The notes under the pieces: generated by a model
Databases searched by the model: none
What the model was told of the DNA's origin: nothing
Seen by the model: only the letters and a program-made list of their open reading frames with translations
Position numbers and translations under genes: made by a program
Assembly (NCBI RefSeq): GCF_024357955.1
Contig: NZ_JANEYT010000013.1
Location: 1 to 64,000 of the forward strand
Direction: 5' to 3'
Length of the DNA: 64,000 nucleotides
DNA from: Photobacterium pectinilyticum
GTDB lineage: Bacteria; Pseudomonadota; Gammaproteobacteria; Enterobacterales; Vibrionaceae
In this document: one piece after another, positions 44,935 to 54,175 of the stretch
Layout of the letters: each line of letters starts with the position of its first letter
How positions within the stretch are numbered: the first letter of the stretch is position 1

Positions 44935-45792
44935 ATGCGCAAAATAATGTCACTAACCTTTGGCTTAATGGCTAGCAGCAGCTTCGCTGCAACCGACCTT
45001 CAACAATGGACACTGAGCGTCCCCGTAGATACAACGGGAGAAGGTCGCTCTGACAATATTTCGGAAAATCAGTTAGCCGACGGTTATCAGCTTTCGCCGT
45101 ATTTTGAGCAAAATGCAGAGGCTAACCTGATTTTTCTCGCTCCTATTGCGGGGCCGAAAACGTCAGAAAACACCAAATATACCCGTTCAGAGTTACGCGA
45201 AATGCTGCGGCGTGGCGATACAAAAATTCGCACCAAAGGTGTAACTGCGAATAACTGGGTCTTCTCTACTGCGCCTAAAGCTGACCAACAAGCCGCAGGC
45301 GGTATTGACGGTGTGCTGGAAGCCGATCTAGCGGTGAACCATGTCACAACAACAGGTGAGAAAAACCAGATTGGACGTGTCATTATTGGCCAGATCCACG
45401 CTAATGACGATGAGCCTATCCGTCTTTACTATCGCAAACTGCCGCATCACAACAAAGGATCAATTTATTTCGCTCACGAGCCATTATCCGGTGATGAACA
45501 GTGGTATGAAATGATTGGTGGAAAGTCCAGTTCAATTGCCGAGCCAGAAGATGGTATCGAGCTAAATGAGCGCTTCTCATATCGCATTGAAGTGGTCGGC
45601 AATCAACTTAGCACTACCATCATTAGAGAAGGCAAGCCAGACATCAATAAAACCATTGATATGTCAAAAAGTGGATATGACCTGGGCGGCCAATACATGT
45701 ATTTCAAAGCCGGTGTCTATAACCAAAATAGTACCGGCCTTGCAGAAGACTACGTGAAAGCGACGTTTTATCGCATTGATGTATCACACTAG
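44935..45792 (+). CDS. Polysaccharide lyase family 7 alginate lyase
   Basis: The start at MRKIMSL gives 285 residues; a TTG three codons upstream is possible. A signal peptide ends SFAA near residue 20. The three PL7 motifs are present: RSELREML near residue 86, QIH near residue 159 and YMYFKAGVYNQN near residue 259. These hold the Arg, Gln-His and Tyr of the active groove. It cleaves alginate by beta-elimination outside the cytosol, in line with a marine, brown-alga-associated life. No other alginate genes are adjacent. Confidence 0.93.
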   Translation: MRKIMSLTFGLMASSSFAATDLQQWTLSVPVDTTGEGRSDNISENQLADGYQLSPYFEQNAEANLIFLAPIAGPKTSENTKYTRSELREMLRRGDTKIRTKGVTANNWVFSTAPKADQQAAGGIDGVLEADLAVNHVTTTGEKNQIGRVIIGQIHANDDEPIRLYYRKLPHHNKGSIYFAHEPLSGDEQWYEMIGGKSSSIAEPEDGIELNERFSYRIEVVGNQLSTTIIREGKPDINKTIDMSKSGYDLGGQYMYFKAGVYNQNSTGLAEDYVKATFYRIDVSH

Positions 45793-45805
45793 CGTCTCAT
45801 ATGAC

Positions 45806-46798
45806 TCAGCGAGACTTTAGGACATGATGCAGCAGTGAGACAGCCAAACGCGCCGTCTGGTTCTGATAATCATATTCCGGATTGAGGCCAGCAATATCGA
45901 CTACCCTGACTTTGTTGCTGGCCATTGCTTGACTGAGCACCATTTCAACCACAGCCAAATTAACACCGAAGACCCGAGACAGGCTCACGCCGCCAGCAAT
46001 CGATGAGGAAAATACTGATAGGTCGATACTCAGGTGGATATGATCGACATGATCAAGGTATTTCGTGACGGTCGCCTGAATTCGCTTACGATTTTTCATC
46101 CTCATTTCACTATCAAGCAACCACTGTGCCCCCAGTTCATTAGCATAGGCCATGGTCGCCTTGGTATTGATATGGTCGCACATCCCCAACCCCAAATAGT
46201 GAAAAGCACGGTTATGGGTATGGCAAAAAGCCGCAACAGAATGAAATGCAGAACCGGATTTCACCGCCAGTGAGCGCCGAAGCTGGAAGTTGGCATCGAT
46301 ATTAATGATGCCGATCCGGTTCCCTTCTAAAAATGGTAACATTTGACTCTCTTCGCCAGAGCTGTCATTGCCCGTTTGATTCACGGTATCAGATAATGCC
46401 TGATAACTGCCGATAGCGACCTCATGTCCTCCGCCGAGCATCACAGGTAAGTGACCCAGCTTGAGCATGGCGCACAACTTGGCGTATTGGGCTGAACGCA
46501 TGGTATCAAATTCATCTTCCTTGACCCCAAAGTAGCTCTGAGCCTCTATCACACCCGCATCATAGATCGGCAATGCCCCTGTATACGGGACTTTTAATAG
46601 TATCTGCCTGATACTGTCAGGTCCCTCTTTGGCTCCGCTGTAGATATCGTAATCAATCAAGCTCAAGTCACTGGCGAGCCCCAATATCACCGCTCCTACC
46701 TTTCGTTGCTCTGCATAAGGCTCAATCATGGCTCTAGGATGCGTATTAACGGGGTGACCTAGGAAGGGAAGTGGAAACCAACGTTTTACATGCAGCAT
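45806..46798 (-). CDS. Ureohydrolase-fold protein with degenerate metal site
   Basis: The 330-residue protein aligns with arginase/agmatinase/formimidoylglutamase. GGGHEVAIGSYQAL near residue 123 keeps the first His. But DAH-x-D, needed for two Mn ions, reads DANFQ near residue 173, and SxDxD reads SIDLS near residue 257. Three of the six expected metal ligands are therefore missing. It lies 19 bp after the IclR gene, so the two form an operon. It may be a regulatory or binding protein rather than an enzyme, or use a different chemistry. Confidence 0.85.
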   Translation of the reverse strand: MLHVKRWFPLPFLGHPVNTHPRAMIEPYAEQRKVGAVILGLASDLSLIDYDIYSGAKEGPDSIRQILLKVPYTGALPIYDAGVIEAQSYFGVKEDEFDTMRSAQYAKLCAMLKLGHLPVMLGGGHEVAIGSYQALSDTVNQTGNDSSGEESQMLPFLEGNRIGIINIDANFQLRRSLAVKSGSAFHSVAAFCHTHNRAFHYLGLGMCDHINTKATMAYANELGAQWLLDSEMRMKNRKRIQATVTKYLDHVDHIHLSIDLSVFSSSIAGGVSLSRVFGVNLAVVEMVLSQAMASNKVRVVDIAGLNPEYDYQNQTARLAVSLLHHVLKSR

Positions 46799-46817
46799 GA
46801 TTGCTCCTTATGTACGG

Positions 46818-47591
46818 TTATAAGTCCGGAGGCAACACCCTCGCCGCCTGAAGGACTGAGAAAATTATCGCGTTCTTACTCTTTTGAACCCGCTCTTGCG
46901 GTGCCATTACACTCACCGCCCCAACAACTTTGTTGCCGGTAAATACCGGGGCACTCACCCCGGAAACACCAACGTCGTATTCTGAAGTACTGATGGCGTA
47001 GCCGTCTTTTTTTATCTGCGTCAAATCTTGCAACCAATGGGTAACGTCATCGGGCTCTGTAATACCAAAATGATGTAATGTTGCCATTACCCTTTGTTCT
47101 GGCAGGTAAGCCAAAATCACCTTAGCCGAAGCACCACGGAGCAACGGCTGGCTCTGACCTTCCTCATAGGCACAGCGCAATGCGTGGGGACTATCGACCC
47201 GAGCCGTACACAAGGCCCTGAAGCCTACCGGCACCAAATAAGCGGCCATCTCTCCAGTCTGTTGCTGGACCCGTTTAAGTACCTGATGTACCCCGCTCGA
47301 AAGCGGGGAGAACTGCTGGAAGTTACGCAGCAGTTGTAACGCCGCCGGGCCAATGCTGTAACAGCTTTGCCTCGGGCTCTCCTCAATTAGGTTCCAGTTC
47401 TTAAGGATCACCAAATAGCGGTAAACGCTACTTTGCGGCATACCTGTATGCTCACTTATTGCCTGTGCGGTTACAGGTTCATTTTCTGATGCAATGTGCA
47501 TCAGTACCTGAAGCAGCTTCTCGTTGGCATTTAATTTATATTTATCGGCTTTCAAATCGTTTCCTGTCGATTTCATCTGGTTAGGCGACAC
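46818..47591 (-). CDS. IclR-family transcriptional regulator
   Basis: The 257-residue product has an N-terminal winged helix-turn-helix (AISEHTGMPQSSVYRYLVILKNWNLIEE, near residues 42-70) and the C-terminal IclR effector domain (RGASAKVILAYLPE near residue 152, STSEYDVGVSGVSAPVF near residue 200). It should bind a small acid or similar ligand and control its own operon, which includes the ureohydrolase-fold gene. The ligand is unknown. Confidence 0.9.
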   Translation of the reverse strand: MSPNQMKSTGNDLKADKYKLNANEKLLQVLMHIASENEPVTAQAISEHTGMPQSSVYRYLVILKNWNLIEESPRQSCYSIGPAALQLLRNFQQFSPLSSGVHQVLKRVQQQTGEMAAYLVPVGFRALCTARVDSPHALRCAYEEGQSQPLLRGASAKVILAYLPEQRVMATLHHFGITEPDDVTHWLQDLTQIKKDGYAISTSEYDVGVSGVSAPVFTGNKVVGAVSVMAPQERVQKSKNAIIFSVLQAARVLPPDL

Positions 47592-47724
47592 GTTCAGTAG
47601 CTACCATCGCGCCGACCCCTTTATTTACACGCAACACTAACCATGATTCAATCATCATTCTTACAGAGTGATAACCACTATAATAAAAAAGCAATTCATT
47701 CCCACATTGTGATAATTGAATGAA

Positions 47725-47754
47725 CAACAAAAAACGCCGGCCAAGTGGCCGGCG
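47725..47754 (-). terminator. Strong terminator after yddG
   Basis: CGCCGGCC-ACTT-GGCCGGCG forms an 8-bp perfect stem followed on the minus strand by TTTTTTG. It lies about 30 bp past the yddG stop codon. Confidence 0.92.
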
Positions 47755-47783
47755 CTTTAGCTATCTATTCAAGAGAGTAAGGC

Positions 47784-48683
47784 TCAATGCTTTTTACGCG
47801 TCAGATACCAGCAACTGAGCGAAGCCAGCGTCACCATCACCACACCTTGCCAAAATGTCATCCCCAAGCTGATGCCGAAAATCAGGGCTGAGAAAAAAGC
47901 GGATAGAATGGGCGTAAAATAAGACAGTGTGGCGAGCAGCACCATGTTTCCGCCGATAATGGCAATGTTCCACAACCCATAGCCACCCGCCATAGCAACC
48001 GCAGCCAATACCAAGTTCAGCAGCGCTTCGCTACTCCATACCATTGGCGGCTGATCGGTCAGTAAATATTTCACCCAAAGCGCGACCGCTGTGGCAATGA
48101 AGAACCAGGAAATCGCATTCTGACCATTTGCCAGACGCTTGGTGATATTGCAGTAGATCGCCCAAATAAATGCACCGCTAAATGCCAAGGTATAGCTAAC
48201 CGGGTTGGTTGCAACATTCTCTACCAGTCGAGTTAACGATAAGCCTTGATCGCCGGAAACAGTCCAAGCCACCCCAAAGAAAGCCATTGCCATCGCCGGA
48301 TATAATAATTTACTGACAGGCTGCTTACTGACTACAACTGCCAGCATGACCGTCAAGGCTGGCCAGAGGTAGTTGATCACACTCATTTCGATGGTCTGTA
48401 CCCTATCGTTAGCCATCCCCAACGCTAATGCCAGACACATCTCGTAGCTAACGAACAGTCCACCACCAATAACGAGATACCGAGGAGAAAACCGAGTGAG
48501 TTTTGGCGCACCCACCACTACCACCAGCAATACTGAGCTCAGAGTGTAAATCATTGCCGCGCCACCAACGGGTCCCAACTGTTCAGCAACATTTCGGATA
48601 AAGGCGACAATGGTGCTCCACAGCAGGATTGCGACACATCCAGCCAAGGTATATTTGTGTTGAGAAAACAAAAAAACCACCAC
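47784..48683 (-). CDS. yddG: YddG-type DMT exporter
   Basis: The 299-residue protein has about ten hydrophobic helices and follows E. coli YddG closely: LLWSTIVAFIRNVAEQLGPVGGAA near residue 20, FVSYEMCLALALG near residue 78 and SYFTPILSAFFSALIFG near residue 255. YddG exports aromatic amino acids and related solutes across the inner membrane. It is monocistronic and ends in a strong terminator. Confidence 0.87.
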   Translation of the reverse strand: MVVFLFSQHKYTLAGCVAILLWSTIVAFIRNVAEQLGPVGGAAMIYTLSSVLLVVVVGAPKLTRFSPRYLVIGGGLFVSYEMCLALALGMANDRVQTIEMSVINYLWPALTVMLAVVVSKQPVSKLLYPAMAMAFFGVAWTVSGDQGLSLTRLVENVATNPVSYTLAFSGAFIWAIYCNITKRLANGQNAISWFFIATAVALWVKYLLTDQPPMVWSSEALLNLVLAAVAMAGGYGLWNIAIIGGNMVLLATLSYFTPILSAFFSALIFGISLGMTFWQGVVMVTLASLSCWYLTRKKH

Positions 48684-48852
48684 AACTAAACAAAGGAAAG
48701 CGACTAGATTATCAAGCTTTTAGGCAAGGCCGCTAACCTATTTTGTTATCGATTCACATCAACACGTATACACGCATGATTATTGAGGTCTTTGTGTTTA
48801 ATTTGTGACCGTATGAGCAATGCTGCAAGTGCAACTAGTGTAGCATTTAACT

Positions 48853-48977
48853 TATATACCCAAGTGACTTCAATCTACTGGATTCAGAGCCTCATCATTG
48901 TGTTCAGTTCAAGGTTATTCAACAAAGAAATGGGCGCATTGATGGACTCCCATAGGGCGAGTTTGCTTGGGTATATA
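48853..48977. repeat. MITE-like element with 12-bp terminal inverted repeats
   Basis: TATATACCCAAG (48853-48864) and CTTGGGTATATA (48966-48977) are perfect inverted repeats bounding about 125 bp with no coding content. The sequence is of the TATACCCAAG type common in gammaproteobacterial dispersed repeats. No transposase is present, and only one copy was noticed in this window. Confidence 0.65.
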
Positions 48978-49026
48978 TAAGCATCAGTTGGTCATATCAA
49001 GCGCTATCACTCGTTTTATGTGATTT

Positions 49027-49091
49027 TTCACCAAAACGCTCTGAATGATAAGGTGCACAACGGCGTATCCGCCGTGACGTATTTTGGTGAA
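49027..49091 (+). promoter_or_regulatory. Nested inverted repeats in the leader of the 2-oxoacid oxidoreductase gene
   Basis: TTCACCAAAA (49027-49036) pairs with TTTTGGTGAA (49082-49091), enclosing a second perfect hairpin, ACGGCG-TATC-CGCCGT (49060-49075). The whole ends about 65 bp before the start codon. It could be a structured 5' leader or a protein-binding site. No known riboswitch class was recognised. Confidence 0.45.
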
Positions 49092-49157
49092 CAGTAAAGT
49101 CCCCCCTTAAGGAAGTCGACCACAAATAATAAATCACATACCAAGGAGCTATGTTGT

Positions 49158-52100
49158 ATGTCTACACTGACACAAAGGAGCAATACGTCCCAGGGCACAC
49201 CAACTTACCCAGGCCAATCAACCGTAATTCATGGTAATGGTGCCGTCGCGCATGTCATGGATTATGTTTGTGGTGGTGTTATTGGATACCCCATCACCCC
49301 TTCGACTGAAATATCAGAATTATACGAAGCTTTCAGGGCGCAAGGTGGTTGCAATGTTTGGGGACAACACCCCTTTTTCTTCGAACCGGAAGGCGAGCAT
49401 TCAGCACAAAGTGGTGCATTGGGGGCAGCTCTGACCGGCGGAAAATACATCTCTAATGCTTCATCCAGCCAAGGTATCCTTTATGCTTTGGAATCTCACT
49501 ATGTCACGGTGGGTAAAAAAACTGCTGGCTTCGTGCTTCATGTTGCTGCGCGTTCGGTCTCTCGTCATTCATTGAATGTCATGGCCGGGCATGATGATGT
49601 TTACGCCCTGCTTTCTGCAGGCTACACCACCCTGTTCGCCAGCAACGCGCAGGAAGCTGCGGATCTCGCGGCGATTTCATACCGAGTCAGTGCACAATCG
49701 CTGATCCCGGTTGCCAATACCATGGATGGCTTTGCCACCAGCCATATCCAAAGTGAAGTGAAGCTTCCCGAGCCTGAATTACTCAAACAGTACCTTGGTG
49801 ATCCGACCGACCGTATTGTGGCACCAACCGAAGCGCAGCGTATGCTTTACGGTGCCAAAGGACGAGTGTGGCAGCTAGGTCAATTTATCGACAAATACCA
49901 AGACCAGTTCTGGCCAGAAAAGCTGCGCGATTTACAAGGCTATATTGCCAGCAAAAGTGACGAGATTGAAAAAGACAGTGAAGGTCAACTCATCGACTCG
50001 ACCAACACATACTTGCCTGACGGCCTACAAAAGAAATGGCAGCGAGCTTGGCTCAACGCCTATGAAAAAGACACCCGTCAACGTGTTCCTGCACTGGTTG
50101 ATACCCACAATCCAGGCCTCACCGGTGGGGTACAAAACCAGCCTGATTATCAAGCAGGGATCGTCGATCATCGCAGCCACTTCCAGAATGATGTGCCCCA
50201 GTTCATCGAACAAGCAATGCAGGAATACGGCGAGCTAACCGGTCGCTTCTATGAGCCTGTGATGGACTTTATGTGCGACGATGCCGACTACGTGATTGTA
50301 GGCCTTGGCTCGGTCACCGATGATGCCGAAGCTGTCGCTGCGCATTTACGCAAGCAAGGACAGAAAGTCGGTGTCATTTCAATCAAACAACTACACCCAT
50401 TCCCAGAAGCACAGATCGTCGAGAAACTCGCAGGTAAATTAGCGGTAACCGTTCTTGAGCGTTGCGATGAAACCCGCTTGACTGCACGTATTTCCCGCGC
50501 GCTATTCAAAGCACAAGAAAACGTGCAGAAGATTCGCCATCAAGGCATCAAACCGCTACAGCATATCCCGATGGTCAACACGGGTATCTTCGGACTTGGC
50601 GGTCACGACTTACAGCCGAATCACCTCATCGCCGCATTCGATAACATGCGTGAAGAAAACACCAAGCCATTCTTCTACCTGGGTAGCCAATTCTTTGATG
50701 CTAAGGCAACCGGCGAGCTTAAACTGATTCAGGATCGACTGCGCGAAGCTTACCCTGATACCGAGCTAATGGCATTGGAAACTGGCGAGAACCCTAACCT
50801 GCTGCCAGAATCGGCTATGCGGGTACGTTTCCACTCTGTCGGTGGCTACGGCACCATTGCAACCGGTAAGTTGTTGACCGATATCCTATCCGGTGCGTTG
50901 GGGCTGCATTCTAAATCGATGCCTAAATATGGTTCGGAGAAAAGTGGTGCGCCAACCAACTTCTTTATCACGCTATCGCCTGAGCCAATAAAGATCACCA
51001 ATGCCGAGTTACAGCAAGTTGAAATTGTCCTGTCGCCAGACCACAAAGTGTTTATGCACACTAACCCACTGGCCGGCTTGACCCGCAACGGTACCTTCAT
51101 TCTGCAAACCCACCACGAGCCAGAGCAGGTGTGGCATGAAATTCCTGCCAGTGCGCGCCAGTTCATTCGTGAAAACAATATCAACTTCTATATCGTTGAT
51201 GCCTTTAAGGTCGCCAGAGAGCAAGCACCATCCGCTGACCTTGAAATCAGGATGATGGGCATTGCCTTTATCGGTGCGCTTTGTGGTCACGCTACTCAAG
51301 TCACCCAAGGTGCTGACGAGTCATCGATGCTCGAGCGTATCACCCAGCAAATTGCCAAGAAGTTTGGTGCCAAGGGTAAGAGAGTTGTTGACAGTAACAT
51401 GGCGGTGATCCGTGAGGGGATCCACGCGACCCAGCAGGTTTGTTACGCCGATTTCAACGATGTTGAGGTTGAGGCAACCGCGGCATTAACTAGCGAAACA
51501 CCAAAGCAGAAACAAGCCAGCTGTGGCCTGTTCGATCCATCCTACTTCAGTAATATCGCAGGTCAGCACTACGCTGATGGCACTATCGGTGAAGCCCCCG
51601 TCATTCCAGGCTCAGGCATGTTTATGCCACCAGCCAGCGCGATCACCAAAGATAAAGGCCTGTTCAGGCTCAATGCTCCTAAGTTCGACGCTGATAAGTG
51701 TACAGGGTGTATGGAATGTACCATTGCCTGTCCTGACGGCGCGATCCCAAATGCGGTACATGAACTGCACGATATCCTGTACGTGGCGATCGACAAGCTC
51801 AATATCCCGCCGATGCAGCGTGATGGCCTGAAAGCGAAAATGCCACCCATTTTGGATGCAGTGCGCCAGTACTACCGCACAGCACCTAAAAACGAATCAC
51901 TGCCACTGCACCAAGTCGTTGCCAACGTGGTCGACACCATGACCTTCGACGACCCTGCTGTCACTCAGCAAATGGCCGGTATTTGTGTCACATTGGAGTC
52001 GCTACCTGTCAGCCGCACCAAACCGTTTTTCGACGCCATGGAGAAAGCGGTTCCCGGCAGCGGTGGGTTATTCTCAGTCGCCATTGACCCAAGCAAGTGT

Positions 52101-54173
52101 AGTGGTTGCATGGAGTGTGTTGATGTCTGCGGACCTAACGCCCTGCAAAAAGTACGTCAAACCACTGAAATGAATCAGCAAATGCACGAGCTGTTCACTA
52201 CATTGGCTGACATGCCAAACACCCCAGCCCGCTTCTTGCAACAAGGCATCACCGATGCCAGCGAATCGAAGCGTCTGTTGCTTGATCGCAGTAACTACTA
52301 TGCCATGAGTTCTGGCCACGGTGCGTGCCGTGGATGTGGTGAGGTCACAGCACTTCGCCTTGCAACCTCAATCAACCGCGCCTTGCAGCAACAACGTTAT
52401 CAATCGCACATTGCTAGCCTTGAAGACATGATTGAGAAGCTGGAAGATAAGTGTGAATCACTGGTTAATATCGAGGCAGAACAACCACGTGCCGAACGTA
52501 TTGCCCGTACCCTCAAAGTACTAGAGAAACGCTTGTTCCACTTCGAGCACGGCCCAACAGGTAACGGTCCATCAGATGCGCTGATTGCCAACGCGACCGG
52601 TTGTAGTAGTGTCTACGCATCCACTTTCCCGGCCAACCCATACAATGACCCATGGGTGAACAGCTTGTTCCAAGACACCCCAGCGGTTGCCAAAGGCTTA
52701 TTCGAAGGTGAAGCAGCGAACCAACTTGAGCAGTTCAAGGCGCTACGTGCCGCCAAGCTTGAACTTGAAGATATGTACGATGCCAAGGTGCATGATAGCC
52801 AGCTTCGCTATCTGGAGTGGAGCCAACTATCCGATCAGGAGCTCGGGCTCTTACCGACCGTATTCAGTATCGGTGGTGACGGCGCGACCTATGACATCGG
52901 CTTCGGTGCTCTATCGCGTTTGCTGTCTACCAGCACCCCAATCAAGGTACTTGTACTCAATACCGGTAGCTACTCCAACACCGGTGGTCAGGCATCCACC
53001 TCCAGCTTCACCGCACAGGACTCCGACCTCAGCCGCTTTGGCAGTGCCCACAGTGGTAAGCAGGAATCGCGTAAAGAGCTGGGTATCATTGCGACCTTCC
53101 ACCCGAAAGTCATGGTGGTACAAACCTCTACCGCCCTGCAGGGCCACTTCATGTCTAACTTGATGGAGTACCTGAACTATCAAGATGCCCCTGCGCTGTT
53201 TGATGTCTATACCCCATGTATGGGCGAACACGGTATTGCCGATGATGCCAGTACCCGTCATTCACGCTTGGCGGTTGAAAGCCGCATGAGTCCGGTCTTT
53301 GTTCATGACCCACGTAAGGGCGAAACTTTATCCGAGCGCTTCTGTATCGAAGGAAACCCTGAACTGCAACAGGATTGGGCAACCCATACCATCAGCTATA
53401 TCGACAACGATGGTATGACCCAGTTGAAACAAGTGCCGTTCACCCCTGCTGACTTCTCACTCTATGAAGGACGCTTCAAGAAGCACTTCTCCCCTGTAAC
53501 CGAAGATCACCACGCCATTGAAGTAGCTGAATACGTTGCAATGAGTGCAGATGAGCGCAATGGCAAAACGCCGTTTATCTGGGCAACCGACAAACAGCAG
53601 CACCTGATCAAACTGCAAGTTTCCAGCTCAATTGTCGCCTTGACCGAAGAGCGGTTACGCAACTGGCATATGCTGCAATACCTGAGCGGCCAGCATGTCA
53701 CCAACATTGACCAACAATACCAACGGCAAATCAATGAGTGGAAACAGCGTTACCAAAGCGCGATGGATAGCAACGAGCAAACCATCGAATCTATCGCCAA
53801 TGGTTTGGCTGAGTTGGCTATGGCTGCGTCACCGAATGTCACCAACGCTATTCCGGTCACCCAGATAGAGTCAGGTTCCACGGCTCCACAAGCATCCAGC
53901 CATGCTGACGGTGCCCTGCCGCTCGTTGTCATCAATGAGGATGACAAGGGTCAATGTACCGACTGCAAGACCTGTTATCAGCAATTAGGTGAGTTGTTCG
54001 AGAAGACCACGATTGTTGATAACGGTGAAGCCAAGATCATCAGCCAGGTGATCCCTAACGCACTGGAAACCGTTCAGCTCAGCGATGAGATAGTGAAGCG
54101 TGCCTCTCGCATTGCCGATGAGTGTGATGCCGAGATCATTCACTTCAACGCACCTGCATCGGTGGAGGTGTAG
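49158..54173 (+). CDS. Fused NifJ-type 2-oxoacid:ferredoxin oxidoreductase with extra domains
   Basis: The 1671-residue product has the domain order of single-chain pyruvate:ferredoxin oxidoreductase. The alpha domain has YPITPST near residue 41. The gamma domain follows (MRVRFHSVGGYGTIATGK near residue 555), then two ferredoxin clusters (CTGCMECTIACP near residue 849, CSGCMECVDVC near residue 981). The thiamine diphosphate domain has ACRGCGE near residue 1055, ATGCSS, GGDGATYD near residue 1240 with LNTGSYSNTGG, and PCMGEHG. Typical NifJ has about 1170-1200 residues; here there are longer linkers, a helical insert near residue 1080 and a 250-residue C-terminal extension with CTDCKTC. It should turn a 2-oxoacid plus CoA into acyl-CoA and CO2. 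AAGGAGC precedes the ATG. Confidence 0.88.
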   Translation: MSTLTQRSNTSQGTPTYPGQSTVIHGNGAVAHVMDYVCGGVIGYPITPSTEISELYEAFRAQGGCNVWGQHPFFFEPEGEHSAQSGALGAALTGGKYISNASSSQGILYALESHYVTVGKKTAGFVLHVAARSVSRHSLNVMAGHDDVYALLSAGYTTLFASNAQEAADLAAISYRVSAQSLIPVANTMDGFATSHIQSEVKLPEPELLKQYLGDPTDRIVAPTEAQRMLYGAKGRVWQLGQFIDKYQDQFWPEKLRDLQGYIASKSDEIEKDSEGQLIDSTNTYLPDGLQKKWQRAWLNAYEKDTRQRVPALVDTHNPGLTGGVQNQPDYQAGIVDHRSHFQNDVPQFIEQAMQEYGELTGRFYEPVMDFMCDDADYVIVGLGSVTDDAEAVAAHLRKQGQKVGVISIKQLHPFPEAQIVEKLAGKLAVTVLERCDETRLTARISRALFKAQENVQKIRHQGIKPLQHIPMVNTGIFGLGGHDLQPNHLIAAFDNMREENTKPFFYLGSQFFDAKATGELKLIQDRLREAYPDTELMALETGENPNLLPESAMRVRFHSVGGYGTIATGKLLTDILSGALGLHSKSMPKYGSEKSGAPTNFFITLSPEPIKITNAELQQVEIVLSPDHKVFMHTNPLAGLTRNGTFILQTHHEPEQVWHEIPASARQFIRENNINFYIVDAFKVAREQAPSADLEIRMMGIAFIGALCGHATQVTQGADESSMLERITQQIAKKFGAKGKRVVDSNMAVIREGIHATQQVCYADFNDVEVEATAALTSETPKQKQASCGLFDPSYFSNIAGQHYADGTIGEAPVIPGSGMFMPPASAITKDKGLFRLNAPKFDADKCTGCMECTIACPDGAIPNAVHELHDILYVAIDKLNIPPMQRDGLKAKMPPILDAVRQYYRTAPKNESLPLHQVVANVVDTMTFDDPAVTQQMAGICVTLESLPVSRTKPFFDAMEKAVPGSGGLFSVAIDPSKCSGCMECVDVCGPNALQKVRQTTEMNQQMHELFTTLADMPNTPARFLQQGITDASESKRLLLDRSNYYAMSSGHGACRGCGEVTALRLATSINRALQQQRYQSHIASLEDMIEKLEDKCESLVNIEAEQPRAERIARTLKVLEKRLFHFEHGPTGNGPSDALIANATGCSSVYASTFPANPYNDPWVNSLFQDTPAVAKGLFEGEAANQLEQFKALRAAKLELEDMYDAKVHDSQLRYLEWSQLSDQELGLLPTVFSIGGDGATYDIGFGALSRLLSTSTPIKVLVLNTGSYSNTGGQASTSSFTAQDSDLSRFGSAHSGKQESRKELGIIATFHPKVMVVQTSTALQGHFMSNLMEYLNYQDAPALFDVYTPCMGEHGIADDASTRHSRLAVESRMSPVFVHDPRKGETLSERFCIEGNPELQQDWATHTISYIDNDGMTQLKQVPFTPADFSLYEGRFKKHFSPVTEDHHAIEVAEYVAMSADERNGKTPFIWATDKQQHLIKLQVSSSIVALTEERLRNWHMLQYLSGQHVTNIDQQYQRQINEWKQRYQSAMDSNEQTIESIANGLAELAMAASPNVTNAIPVTQIESGSTAPQASSHADGALPLVVINEDDKGQCTDCKTCYQQLGELFEKTTIVDNGEAKIISQVIPNALETVQLSDEIVKRASRIADECDAEIIHFNAPASVEV

Positions 54174-54175
54174 CT

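Noticed and set aside
48783..48980. Open frame of 65 codons before the 2-oxoacid oxidoreductase gene
   Set aside because: Most of it runs through the MITE-like repeat at 48853-48977 and it has no ribosome binding site.
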